Shown piece by piece: positions 34,401 to 45,097 of a stretch of DNA of 64,000 nt. Both the position numbers and the translations under genes were made by a program. This stretch comes from Papaver somniferum (taxonomy: Eukaryota > Streptophyta > Magnoliopsida > Ranunculales > Papaveraceae), in contig NC_039363.1 in the NCBI RefSeq assembly GCF_003573695.1, forward strand, positions 163,696,747-163,760,746, in the 5' to 3' direction. The notes beneath the pieces are model-generated. The model worked only from the letters and a program-made list of their open reading frames with translations, was not told where the DNA came from and did no database searches. Positions within the stretch are counted from its first letter, which is position 1. Each line of letters begins with the position of its first letter.

Positions 34401-35444
34401 GGGGAATGGGAAGTGAGTAAACATCTCAAGAATGTATGCTTCAGTCTGGACTCAAAAGCAGTCACAATGGCATTTTCCAGGGGTAAAATTCCGTGGAAAA
34501 TGCTCAGAGGAGCATGTGCAACTGAAGAAATTGTCAGAAAAAAGGGTTTCAATACAGTTTCCAAGTGTTATCTATGTGGTAATGGACAAGACAACATGGA
34601 GCATATCCTATGGGAATGTTCTTTCAGTATGAAGATTTGGAAATGGCTTGGAGGTATGTTCAGTCAAAATACTCCCACCAAATTTGATAATGTTATTACA
34701 TGCGTTAAAAAACATAGTTCTGCCATAAGAAAGATATGGTATATGAGTGCTTTTTCAGTAATGGTGGAGTTATGGATGACAAGAAACTTGAGAATGTATG
34801 AGAATACTAATCCAAATGCTGAAAAGTTCAAACACAAGATAATGAGCTTCACAAAAGAATGCGGCATGAGAATTAAGGGCACCATGAAGAATGGCTTGTA
34901 TGATTTGAACATTATAGTAAGCTTTAGGATTAAAGGGATCAAAAGCAAAAACTCTTATGTGAAAGAAGTATTCTTTAGACTGCCTCAAATGGATCAAACT
35001 TTAATATATTGTGATGGTGCTGCAAAAGGTAATCCAGTTGCTGCGGGTATTGGTTTCATTGGCAGAAAAAGTGATGGATCATGCTTGGGAGCAGGGAGTG
35101 GAGGTTTAGGAATCACTACAAACTACATTATAGAAGTAATGGTACTAGTTGCAACAGGGGAATGGGCCGTGAGTAAACATATCAAGAATGTATGCTTCAG
35201 TCTGGATTCAAAAGCAGTCATAATGGCATTTTCTAGGGGTAAAATTCCTTGGATTGTCAAAAACAGATAGAACAAGGTGACTAATCTTTTAGACATTCTT
35301 ACATAGAAGTAAACTTCTCAGCTGACAATTTAGCTAAGAAGGGAACAAATCTCAGAAGAGGAGAAGTAATACTATATGATGGCCAGCCAAATTTTTTGGG
35401 AATAATAGAACATGAAAATTCTCATTACTTTAGATTTTCTTGAG
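31425..35444 (+). pseudogene. LINE ORF2, reverse transcriptase to RNase H part
   Basis: After the Gypsy insertion the ORF resumes at 31425. It has the linker (31439-31789), RT fingers ('SSPGPDGFPGSFYRFSW' near 31965), 'FRPIRLSNFCFKIITRI' (32150-32200), 'GLKLDVTQAFDSMSW' (32350), 'RRGLRQGDPLSP' (32525) and the catalytic FVDD box (about 32671-32682). The connection region (33116-33451), zinc-binding region ('CYLCGNGQENMEHILWE', 33795 on) and RNase H ('CDGAAKGNPG', 34251 on) follow. Stops at 31787 and 32221, frame changes near 31950 and between 32820 and 33116, and the 757/756-bp duplication at 33740-35252 inactivate it. The RNase H tail 'FSADNLAKKG' lies near 35315. Confidence 0.85.
33740..35252 (+). 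repeat. 756/757-bp tandem duplication inside LINE ORF2
   Basis: Unit 1 (33740-34496) and unit 2 (34497-35252) each encode the zinc-binding region plus the first half of RNase H. Both junctions share 'TGG', and each unit starts 'AAAATG.TCAGAGGAGCATG'. Unit 1 has one extra A in a run at ~33780-33788, which shifts the frame. After that point the offset is exactly 756 nt (252 codons), so one 503-codon frame (33759-35270) reads through both. In unit 2 the RNase H motif GNPG is changed to GNPV. Confidence 0.9.
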
Positions 35445-35582
35445 AATAATCTAGGAAGAAAAATCTTGTAATTTTCTTTTAGTTATTTTTGGTTTTTCTG
35501 CAAGATAGTCTTGGTCAATGCAAGACTTCTTTTACAAATTGAGTTTCACTAGTAATAAAATTATATGATTTAGAAAAAAAAA

Positions 35583-36380
35583 ACTTTTGAATACAAAAGT
35601 TAAGCCTTTTATGTCATTATACAAATATTGACGGAAGAAAGGATGAACTTTTGTTTACAAAGATTAAGTCTATTATATGTCATTGTGCAAATAGTGACGA
35701 AAAATAAAATGAATCTTTGTTTATTCTGAAGTATTGGTCTTTACCTGATCCACATTTTTGTGCATGTACCGTGTTGCTCCATAAGTTCTCTTATGTTGAG
35801 CATGACCAATTGTATTGATCAGTTATGGCTGATTCAATTGAGATTTTTGGATACAAATTCATGTTCTCATGTGACTTGATTATGTCCAAAGAAATCCTTA
35901 TTTTCTCGTAAAAGTATGGTCGCTCTTGTTGTTTTTTCGGGAATGACATTTTATGGGGGAGAGTTCTTTTTAAACTTGTGCTTAATTGCCAAATCTTTGT
36001 GGGGAGTGCGGCTATGGAATATTGTAGGAGTAATCTTATATCTTTATAAACTCCTTGATGAATGCATTTAGCTTCGACTATATGATTGCATCTAAATAAG
36101 TTGGTATGTTATTATCTTTTGGTCATGAAGTATCTCTATGAAAATTTCATGAGGATCCCACTAGTTTTCGTACCTTTGCCAATTTATATTGACAAAAATG
36201 AGGAGAATTAATGTGTAGTTTCATACTAAAAATACATATATTTTACGGATCATTATGTAAGGGGTAGTGGTTTTCATGTCGAGATGAAGTATTGACTAAG
36301 GGGGAGTGATACATATCACCATAGTATTTTTGTCAAAGTTGTGATACAACTGAACTTTGATGATGTGTAATGATATTATG
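35583..36380 (+). other. Copia interior, 3' side
   Basis: Continues the Copia interior after the LINE. No intact gene. There is an imperfect ~75-bp duplication at 35590-35720 ('aagttaagccttttatgtcattatacaaat' and 'agattaagtctattatatgtcattgtgcaaat'). A purine tract 'ctaagggggagtgatac' lies at 36296-36312, the kind repeated near the 3' end of plant Copia elements. Confidence 0.5.
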
Positions 36381-38751
36381 TGTTAGAGCATTGCTCGGTC
36401 GAACTCGCATGCGTTGCTATCTCAAGCATGTTTGTCAATGTTAGTGATCAAAACTATAAGTCTTGAATTCTAGTCTACTATAGCTAAAGTCTCGGACTAG
36501 GATAAAAACTGTAGTTGAACTCAAGAACTCCATGGCAATCATCATACAAGATGAAGAACTACTCAAGGAACTGGTGGAACGTCATCGACTAAAAGGTATG
36601 TGGAGACTTGAACTTATCTATCACTCAAAAGTCTACTTATCTCCTATCTTGAGACAAAAGTCGTTTTGCTATATAGACTTTGATTATACACATTTGGTAT
36701 TTCAAGCCGAGTTTATCTCGCCTATCTATTTCTCGAAATATGTGTTAGTAAGCTTTTGCTTTAGCCAAGTTCATCTTTACCTAGTGACGAAAGTCATATT
36801 ATGTTTCAGTCACTTTTAAAATTGCTCTGACGAAAAATGGTTTGTGAATAACAACTATATAACGTCCTCTGAGAATGTTTCAATGATTGAAATGAGAGTT
36901 TAGGTTATATAACCATTGGTGGATATAAGCATTGTTGTGGAAATACATATATGTATAAGTCCTTATTCCTTGAATTGAAGTTTGCGAACTCTGTTGATTA
37001 AGAGAACCGGAATAGTGGCGTGAGCTAAGTCCGCGAACTCAGTCCGCTAACCCAGTCCGCGAACTGGCGGAAGTTCTCGGCCTGAGAAAATCTGTTGGAG
37101 TTTGTGAACTCCTTCCGGGAACTTGAGTCCGCGAAATTGAGTTGGTTATATCTAAAAACGATTGTTCTTGAACTCATGTTTATATAAACTAAGGAATGCT
37201 TTTGCAAACCGTGGCTATAAATTTCATGAACCGATTCGAGTAAATCAAATCGTTTTTGCTTCGATTATGTCTTGTGTAGTTACATAAGATCTAAGAAATT
37301 GAATAACTCTCTAACTAGTTCATTTGAGTCATTTGAACTAGTTATGGTGAATAAGAATATGGATGATATGAAATTGCTCATATGGCTAACCATTTGGTTA
37401 ACTATTGTTGAACCAACAAATTTACAAGTTTGGGTACGGTTACGAAAACCTAAAACGTGCATTTCATTTGTGTGTAACAAGCTAAGTTTTCGATCCAACA
37501 GTTGAAAGATATTATCTTGAATCTAATCAGGTTTTTCATCTAACGGTGAATATTGAATGCTTTGTTACCAAGATAACATTGATTGCAAACCCTGATTTGA
37601 AAGACCATATAAGGGAGAACTCTAGCAACTGGGAAACCTAATCCCCACACTTTACGTGTGATACTAGTTGTGCTAAGATAAAGTCGATTCTCCTTTAAAC
37701 TTTGGTTTATTCTTCTAAACCAGGTTAACGACTTAAAGACTTCATTTGGATTGTGAAGCCAGACGGATACTACTTTCTCGTAGTTGTGTGATCCGATCTT
37801 CCATTTTCTATTGTACGAGTTCAATTGAAAGAATTGGCTTGAGATTATATCTCCGATAGGGCAAGATAAAAAGTAATCACAAATATCTTCGTCTCATCGT
37901 TTTTGATTCCACAATATCTTCTTTCGCCGCGTCGATTAAGATTATTGTGAGGTGATTGATAATTCTAGGTTGTTCTTCGAGAATATAAGTTCGGGTTATC
38001 AATTGGTTCATGTTCACCTTGATTTATCAAAAGACAGAACAAAACTCGTAGGTATATTCGTGGGAGACGGATTTATCTATTCCCGTAAACTTTTCTGTGT
38101 GATACAGATTTGTTTATTAAAGTCTTCGACTTTGGGTCGTAATAACTATTAGTTGCCGGTGAGATCAGCTAAGGGAATCAAGTGCGTAGTATCCTGCTGG
38201 GATCAGAGACGTAGGAGCATAACTGTACCTTGGATCAATGTGAGATTGATTGGGGTTCAACTACAGTCCATACCGAAGTTAGTTTGGAGTAAGCTAGTGT
38301 CTGTAGCGACTTAATACATTGTGTGTCCAATCGGGGATAGGTCCCAAGGTTTTTTTGCATTTGTGGTTTCCTCGTTAACAAAATTCTGGTGTCTGTGTTA
38401 TTTCTATTATGCATTATATTTTGTTATATAATTGAAATATCAAAGGTTGTGCGCTGTTCAATCAATTAGAATATCCGACCTTTTGGTTGTTGATTTAAAT
38501 TGATTGACACTTGGATATTGTTCTTTGGTACCATCCAAGTTATCTCTCTAGTATTTTATAAAGACTCGCAGATTTCTATTTGCTTGAGTATATATCAAAT
38601 CGAGAGATTGAGATATAAACTCTTTGATATAATTTTTATCTAGATTGAGTCTGACTGTCTAGTTGATTATCTAGAAAGTATATTGGAGTTTGTCCATATA
38701 GATTGCTAAGCGAAATATTGGATGTGGTTGTTGTACCCCCCCGTTTTTTCA
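36381..38751 (+). mobile_element. Solo LTR of a sister Copia subfamily
   Basis: 2371 bp, TGTTAGAGCATTGC to '...ccccgttttttca'. It aligns along its length with the LTRs at 17532 and 39000 but carries a different motif array (36975-37140). It is not followed by a Copia primer-binding site. Flanks are TTATG before and CTATG after, a 5-bp duplication with one change. It therefore looks like a solo LTR inserted in the interior of the larger Copia element, though a 3' LTR of a separate element cannot be excluded. Confidence 0.7.
36975..37140 (+). repeat. Motif array inside the LTR (AGTCCGCGAACT type)
   Basis: Roughly seven copies of AGTCCGCGAACT and variants (AGTTTGCGAACT, AGTTTGTGAACT, AGTCCGCTAACC). 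The 12-mer is an imperfect palindrome (AGTTCGCGGACT on the other strand). It occupies the same relative place in the LTR as the GTATGCGTACCC array does in the sister LTRs. Confidence 0.85.
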
Positions 38752-38999
38752 CTATGACATTGTATAACAATGATTGGGAGCATTTGTTTTCTCATTGTTA
38801 TCGCTACGGATCTTCAACAACTATGATGCTGAGTTGAACACGTTTAGAATCATGGAGTACTTGGAAGTGACGAAGATTTCGGGTCGTGTTGAAGATGCCA
38901 AGGAGATGAAGCATTTGTATGAAAAGCTACAAAGTTTTATTTATTTTGTAATCCATATGTATTGATAGTTTTGTCATTAAAATTGACAAAGGGGGAGAC
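38752..38999 (+). other. Copia interior end with polypurine tract
   Basis: A short coding-like relic (38774-38965) is followed by 'attgacaaagggggagac' abutting the LTR start at 39000. The purine tract (38988-38998) is the plus-strand priming site expected before a Copia 3' LTR. Confidence 0.7.
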
Positions 39000-41900
39000 T
39001 GTTAGAGCACTGCTCGGTCGAACTCACATGCGTTGATATCTCAAGCATGTTTGTCAATGTTAGTGATCAAAACTATAGTCTTGATTTCTAGTCTACTTAT
39101 AGATGTCTCAGACTATGACATGAATTGTGTAGTTGAGCCTTAAACTTCACGGCGTTTATCATTTGAAGACGGAGAGCTTGTGGAACTTCATCAACAAAAG
39201 GTATGTGGATACTAAAACTCATCTATCACTTGGAAAGTCTATTTCTAATCTATCTCCTATATTGAGACATAAGTCGTGTTACGATATAATTTTTTATTAT
39301 ACACATTTGAGATTTCGAGCTGAGTTTAACTCGCTTATATATTTCTCGGAATATGTGTTGGAAAGATTTCGCTTCGACCAATTTCATATTATATTCTTGA
39401 CGCAAGTCAAAAGATGATCATGTGAAAATTGCCGAGTAACATCTTACATGATTTGTGTGATACAATCATTTGGCGTAGACTTGGAATGTTCCGTTATGAT
39501 TATTTCAATAACTTGAAAATTGTTTTGATGCTAACAGTATGTGAAAACGGCTATTGTCATCCTCTAAGAAATTTCCAATGATTGAAATAAGAGTTTAAAA
39601 CTCTTAACCATTATTGGATATGACATGTTGTGTAATCTTGCACATATGTAATCCATGTCCGGGAACCATAGTATGCGTACCCATACACGTACCTGTTGGC
39701 TTGAGAAATACGGGAACCTAAGTATGCGCACCCGTTCGCGTACTAGCGTCAGATTCATGTCCGAATATTTCTGTTGGGATTGGAAGTACGCGTACCCATT
39801 TGCATACTGGCGAAACCCAATCTTGGTCCGGGTATTTCAAGTATGCGTACCCGTTTGCATACTTGAAGGTTAAAGTTCTAAAATCGGTTGTGTACATGAA
39901 CTTAAACATTTATATAATAAGCAATGCAATCTTTGCAAATCGTGGCTATAATGTTCATGAATTGATTCGAGTGAATCAAACGGATTTTGCTTCAATTGTG
40001 TTCTTGTATACTTCTATGAGAATATAACAATTGAACAACTTTTTAACTAGTTTCATTTGAGTCATTTGAACTAGTTATGGTTAAAATGAATAAGTTTGAT
40101 ATGAGAGTGATCACGTGGCTAACTTCGGTTAACTATTGTTGAGCCAACATGGTGTACACGTTTAGATGCGGTTATATAAACCTAAATGAGAGTACATTCA
40201 TTTGTGTATAGAAAGCTAAGTTCGATCTAACGGTTGAAATATATTAGCTTGGTTGAATCAGGTTTTTCATCTAACGGTGAATATTGAATGCTTTCTTACC
40301 AAGGTAACTAAGATTGCAAATCCTGATTTGAAAACTATATAAAGGAGAAGTCTAGCAACTGGGAAACCTAATCCCCACACTTCCGTGTGTTACTAGTTGC
40401 ATATCTAGAGTCGATTAACCTTAGGTTTTTCACGAGACCCTGTAGGTTAACGACTTAAAGACTTCATTGGGATTGTGAAGCCAGACCCAACTATTTTCTC
40501 TGTAGTTGCTTGATCTGATCTTGCTGTTTCTATCGTGTTGAGTACAATTGTAAAATTGGCTCGAGATTTATATCTCCGATAGGAAATATAGAAAAGTAAT
40601 CACACACACCTTCGTCTCATCGTTTGTGATTCCACTATATCTTGTTTCGCTAGTCGATTAAAATTATTGTGAGGTGATTGATAATACTAGGTTGTTCTTC
40701 GGGAATATAAGACCGGTTTATCAATTGGTTTTTGTTCATCTTGATTGATCAAAAGACGGAACAAAAACTCATAGGTATTTCTATGGGAGACATATTTATC
40801 TATTCCAGGCCACTTTTTTTATTTCTTGCAAAACTAGGAAAGTTAAACGGATTCCATCCACTTTAACCATCTCGGTCAATTTATCGCGTTGACTTGTCAA
40901 TATCTCGCCAAAATATCATATAGGGAGATCTCATATAGGGTATGAGTTGTTGCTGTCGAGATATGCAGGGGTTGCACTGCAAGAATGGTTGCAGTCTCAG
41001 ATGGTGCTGGTACTTAGAATTACAGGTTGTATTGAGATATTGTTGGTGGTTGTAGCTCATGACAGTGAGGCATGAGGTGAGTAATAGAGCAAAATGTGAA
41101 ATTGGTGTTGAATGAGCAGATGGGTTCTTGAGTTGGTAGGTGGTTTGCAGCGGAGTGATGCCGTGGTGAGATGAACTAACAAGAGCTGAGGGCAAGCTGT
41201 AATTGCAGGGTTGTAACTGAAGTTGAAGCTGCGGAAATGATGAGATTACAAGGCTGTGGAAGGTAGTGAAGGCTGTTGAAGGTAGTGAATTTGATGTGGT
41301 GATAGTTGGTTGAGGTGTTGCAGCTGGTAGAGATTGAAGACTGTATGTGTTTTCCATTCTAGGAGTTGCTTCTCTTGAGCTTTGTTCGGGCGCAATACAA
41401 GGATGATATGTATCCCACTTGAAGTGTCCAAGGTAAAGAAATACTAAAACTGTGTTGATACTTTTTTTTCAAAGTCTGTCTTCATGACCAGTCAACTAGT
41501 GAAAAACAACGATTATATTTTGTTGTAGTTGAAATTTTGTTGTTTAGACTGTATGGCTTGTGCAAGAATAGCAACACTGTTTTAGAGGAGATTTCTAAGT
41601 AAATGAGATATAACATTTCAGACACTAAGTGTGAATTGTTGTAAATTCACATTAGACATTTGATGCCAAACTGACTAGAAAGGACACCTTTGTCTTGTGC
41701 TTGCTTAATTGGAATGTCTGGAGATCAGGCTGGTAGATCAATAAGATTTCGTTGGTGTCTTGGGCTTGCTAATGCTCGTCAGTGTTTGAGCGCATTTCTT
41801 TGTTTCATTGGGGACTGTTGATGGTTGGCTGTTGTTGAAGCAGGCTTAAAAGATGGTTGCAACGGTTTGGTTAGATTGCAGTTGTGGGCTGAGTTGTTGC

Positions 41901-43079
41901 CATGATTAGATGTATGTCTAGGATACAGGGCTGGTACAGCAGGTGTTTTTGTTGAAGCTGGTTTGCAGTGGAGATTATGTTATTGTTGAAGCTGGTTTGC
42001 AGGTGTTTTTTTGGTTGTGGCAGAGTGCAGTTGGCAATGGATGTGAAAGAAGTACAGTTAAGAGCATGACAAGGAGTTGTTGCTGCTAAAGTTGGCAGCT
42101 TTGTGCGATTAACTGGTGGTAATGAGAGGGCTATCAACTGTAGAATCAGGTGGAGAGTAGGAGCAGTTGGTGGCAGCTGAGCTGCAAATAGTTTATGGAA
42201 ATCTAAAATGGCAGCTCAGCTTAGTTGAATTTCTGGTGTAAATCTAAAATTGGGTTTTACATGGATTGATTTTGAATTGAAGGAGATTGGGCCAACTAAT
42301 GGAACTGTGAATGGTGATATGTACAAATTTTTCCGTGACATGATTCCCACGTAATCAGTCCACATGGAATATCCGAGCCCACGTAAGCAATCCACATGGC
42401 ATATCCGAGCCCACGTGTACAGTTTTCATGTTGATTTAACTGAGTTAAATCAATGATATAACATTAAATCAGTGATACAAAGGACTTTTAGGTCTTTTTA
42501 GTTACACCTAACGGTGATAACTTTCCATCCATCACTTTTGGTCAAAACTTAACTAGTCTAGAAATAAATAAAAAAAGTGGCCTAGATTTGAAAAGCACCA
42601 AAAAAACAGGCCTATTTTTGTAAAAAGCCCTTTTTTTATCAAGTCTTCGACTTTGGGTCGTAACAACTCTTGGTTGTGGGTGAGATCATCAAAGGGAATC
42701 AAGTGCGTAATATCCTGCTGGGATCATAGACGTAAGGAATGCAACTGTACCTTGAATCAGTGTGAGATTGGGGTTCAACTACAGTCCACTCTGAATTTCA
42801 TTGGTAGTAGGCTAGTGTCTGTAGCGGCTTAATACAGTGTGGTGCTCAAAGTTGTACTAGGTCCCGGGGTTTTTCTGCATTTGCGGTTTTCCTCTTTAAC
42901 AAAATTCTGGTATCTATGTTATTTCTTTTCCAAATTATATTTTGTTATATAATTGAAATATCACAGGTTGTGCGTTGTATCGATCAATTAGGAAATGCAA
43001 CCTTTGGTTGTTGATTGAAATTGAGTGATCCTTGAACATTGGTCTTTGGTACCGTTCATGTTACTTCTCTTATATTCAA
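39000..43079 (+). repeat. 3' LTR of the Copia element, interrupted and truncated
   Basis: Starts TGTTAGAGCACTGC and aligns with the 17532 LTR. It has the same GTATGCGTACCC array (39670-39865), the TATA box near 40337 and the R/U5 blocks. It is interrupted at ~40806 by a DNA transposon and resumes at ~42637 with 'atcaagtcttcgactttggg'. It stops matching at ~43079, about 200 bp before the end reached by the 5' LTR, so its 3' tip is lost. Confidence 0.8.
40806..42630. mobile_element. Non-autonomous TIR DNA transposon in the LTR
   Basis: The left end (40807 on) and the sequence ending at 42585 carry inverted copies of AGGCCACTTTTTTTATTT. About 45 more bases ('aaaagcacc...aaaaagccc') separate the right copy from resumed LTR sequence, so the outer ends are uneven or partly lost. 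The interior is rich in 'gttgcag' and 'gttgaagctggtttgcag' words (two copies at ~41955 and ~41990). Minus-strand ORFs there (for example 40881-41357) are Gln/Leu/Ser low-complexity and unlikely to be genes. Confidence 0.6.
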
Positions 43080-43311
43080 AAAAACAGATTTTTTTCTCGA
43101 TTATTGATGGATGCGGTCCAACAAAATTGTCATTAGGAGTTGATTATGAGGTTCTCCTCAGTATTTTAAGGGTTGTGATGAAACGTTTTGCTTTCAAGGT
43201 TTTCAAAAATTGTCATCAAAATCACCCTTCTTAATCTTCTAAATCAGAAAAAAAAACACACAAATTTTGATCTTTAAAAAATTAGTGGTATTATTAGTCC
43301 TAATAATTGAT
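43080..43311. other. AT-rich spacer
   Basis: Unrelated to the adjacent LTR. No gene recognised. Confidence 0.4.
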
Positions 43312-43560
43312 ATACCCGTTCAGCTCAGCTGGTCATCCCCGTTCCCCGAAGTTTCATGCGTTCCAAGAGGTCCTAGGTTCGAGCCCACAATGGCGTAATA
43401 TTGAAGAAATTGACATGGAAGGTAGAGTTATATTGCCCTCCTAGTGACACAATCTCATCCCCCCATCTGCTCCGGCTCCCTTGGATAGGTTACCCATGAG
43501 GCTCGCTGGTAGGCTAGCACGACAACCTGTTCAATTAATGTAGTAGTACGTTGTTGGACC
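43312..43560 (+). mobile_element. tRNA-derived SINE
   Basis: The head (43317-43395) has a polymerase III A box ('TTCAGCTCAGCTGG') and, ~45 bp later, a B box ('GGTTCGAGCCC' near 43376-43386). These are the spacing and sequence of tRNA-like SINE promoters. The body continues with 'tgacacaatctcatcccccc' and 'ccatgaggctcgctggtaggc'. It is too long and not foldable enough for a functional tRNA gene. The 3' end and target duplication are not resolved. Confidence 0.6.
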
Positions 43561-44339
43561 TTAGCTTGTTAGGCTTCCAACGACTCTGGATTCTCTGTCC
43601 CCAGTTTCTGTATCCCCTCGTGTCCCACCAGTCAGAGCATAACTGTTAGAGCATTGCTCGGTTGAACCCACCAAGCGTTGGTATGTCAAGTTTGGTTGTC
43701 ATATTTTAGTGAATCAAAACTCATGTTAGGAGTCGCTTGATTATGTACTAGAGTCAACTTCGTATAGGTTAGCTTGAAAGTATTAGGATAATGAGACATT
43801 ACAAGTATTGCGAAGACTTGAAGATGTGAAGAAACAAGGAGCTACAACGACAACAATCATCCTTCCACTTGAGGTTAGTGATATTTGACTTGAACTGTTT
43901 CATCCCCTAACGTATCTTTCAAGTCGTGCATATTGAAAACAAAACTGCGAAGCATATTTGAACTCTAGATAGACATAGTATTAAGAAATACAACATGAGG
44001 TTTATTGCTTAACCATTAGACTTTGTAGATAAGACATCTCCATAATCATTTGAATGCTATTGTGATTATGTATGGGTATGAGGTGAGGATTTCATCCTAG
44101 GAAACAATGTTTTACATGTGTTCTAAGGAAGTAAGTTCATAAACTTGTTTGTGAATCGAAAAGGAAATCGCCAGGCGTTATTGGTTTTGTTATTCATTGC
44201 GTATCTTATGACTTGTTTGTGTTCTTGGTAGAATTATTCACAAAGGCCTGACTTATGTATTGGTATGACTTTTATTAGTGAAACCGATCTTAAGTAATCA
44301 CCTGAGATGGTATGACCGGGTTTGTGATTTTATGTCTGA

Positions 44340-44545
44340 CCAAATATGGGAAAGGGGAACCGATCCTAGAAAGAGGTACAGTACATCACAAAGGGGAACC
44401 GATCCTTTTATGAGGTGCATAAAGGGGAACCGATCCTATGAACACGTGCAACACATTTTTAGGCAAAGGGGAACCGATCCTATGGACATGTGCAACACAT
44501 ATAAGTTAGATACTATATATATGTGGGGAACCGATCCTAGTACCT
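44340..44545 (+). repeat. Motif array inside the LTR (GGGGAACCGATCCT type)
   Basis: Five exact GGGGAACCGATCCT words, spaced 25-65 bp apart, most preceded by 'aaa'. Some spacers repeat 'gtgcaacacat'. Two weaker 'accgatct/accgggt' words precede them. The 89-codon ORF at 44278 is only a reading of this array. Confidence 0.85.
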
Positions 44546-45090
44546 AGTCAACCGAATTTTGGAAAGCTAGCGTGACTATGCACAATACTTATATGGAAAG
44601 TAGAACCGAAACTTGTTTTGGTAGAACCGTTAAACCCATGATTGTGATTGAATGTTATTTCATCAATCGCATAGTTCTTGAAAGTCAGATGAACCAATTC
44701 TAAACTTGTTTGGAAGTGTGGAAAATCGGTTTCAAGGTTGTAAGTGTGAAAGAGAACTTACAAAGTAAGGATGTCGACATACTTTGAACACGTGATGTGA
44801 ATGTTTATTTCTTTAATCGTTCAAAGTTATTCCTTAATATCTAAGGGAAGAGAATCCCAGGATCAAAACATAAACAAGTTAAGAATCTTTTAATTAAGGT
44901 AATTAACTTCATTTTGGGAAAATAAGAATTAGTAATGTGCATTTACTAATTAGAGATTTTTTGAGAGATTTCAATCATTATTTTTGGACAGAGCATTTCC
45001 AGGATTATGGAAAACCGAATTTGTGCTTTAATGAATATCTTGAGAATATTTTCGGTTTTGGAAATTCCTTGGTGTCCAAACTTCCTTGTC

Positions 45091-45097
45091 TATAAAT
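45091..45097 (+). promoter_or_regulatory. LTR TATA box
   Basis: TATAAAT in 'ccttgtctataaatacttgaa', matching 9434-9440 in the sister LTR. Probable U3 promoter. Confidence 0.5.

Larger units (their letters stand above)
22400..35582 (+). mobile_element. LINE (non-LTR retrotransposon), full-length but decayed
   Basis: In order: ORF1 (22646-24007) with an RNA-binding DUF4283-like domain and a CCHC knuckle, then ORF2 with endonuclease (24007-24804), reverse transcriptase, zinc-binding and RNase H regions (31425-35444). A short 3' UTR ends in an A-run at ~35574-35582. A Gypsy-type element (24805-31419, duplication AAATC) splits ORF2. Across that insertion the reading frame is preserved if the element and one AAATC are removed. 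The 5' end is uncertain (about 22.37-22.5 kb) and no flanking duplication was confirmed. Confidence 0.8.
17532..43079 (+). mobile_element. Large Copia element, repeatedly interrupted
   Basis: The 5' LTR is 17532-19985, the primer-binding site 19988-19999, gag relics 20093-21280, the polypurine tract 'acaaagggggagac' ends at 38999, and the 3' LTR starts at 39000. I pair LTRs 17532 and 39000 because both carry the same GTATGCGTACCC array, which the LTR at 36381 lacks. The interior is split by a LINE (~22.4-35.58 kb, itself split by a Gypsy-type element) and by a solo LTR (36381-38751). The 3' LTR is split by a DNA transposon and ends abruptly at ~43079. No integrase or RT of Copia type survives, so the element was internally deleted or is non-autonomous. 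The pairing is an inference. Confidence 0.65.

Noticed and set aside
17532..38751. Pairing of the LTRs at 17532 and 36381 as one element
   Set aside because: They carry different motif arrays, and the 5-bp flanks (ATAGG and CTATG) do not match. The LTR at 39000 has the same array as 17532 and directly follows a polypurine tract.
40881..42137. Minus-strand Gln/Leu/Ser/Thr-rich ORFs
   Set aside because: Low-complexity readings of 'gttgcag' words inside a non-autonomous DNA transposon; no start context or domain.
43312..43395. Functional tRNA gene
   Set aside because: A and B boxes are present, but the arms do not form a convincing cloverleaf and the repeat body continues, so SINE fits better.
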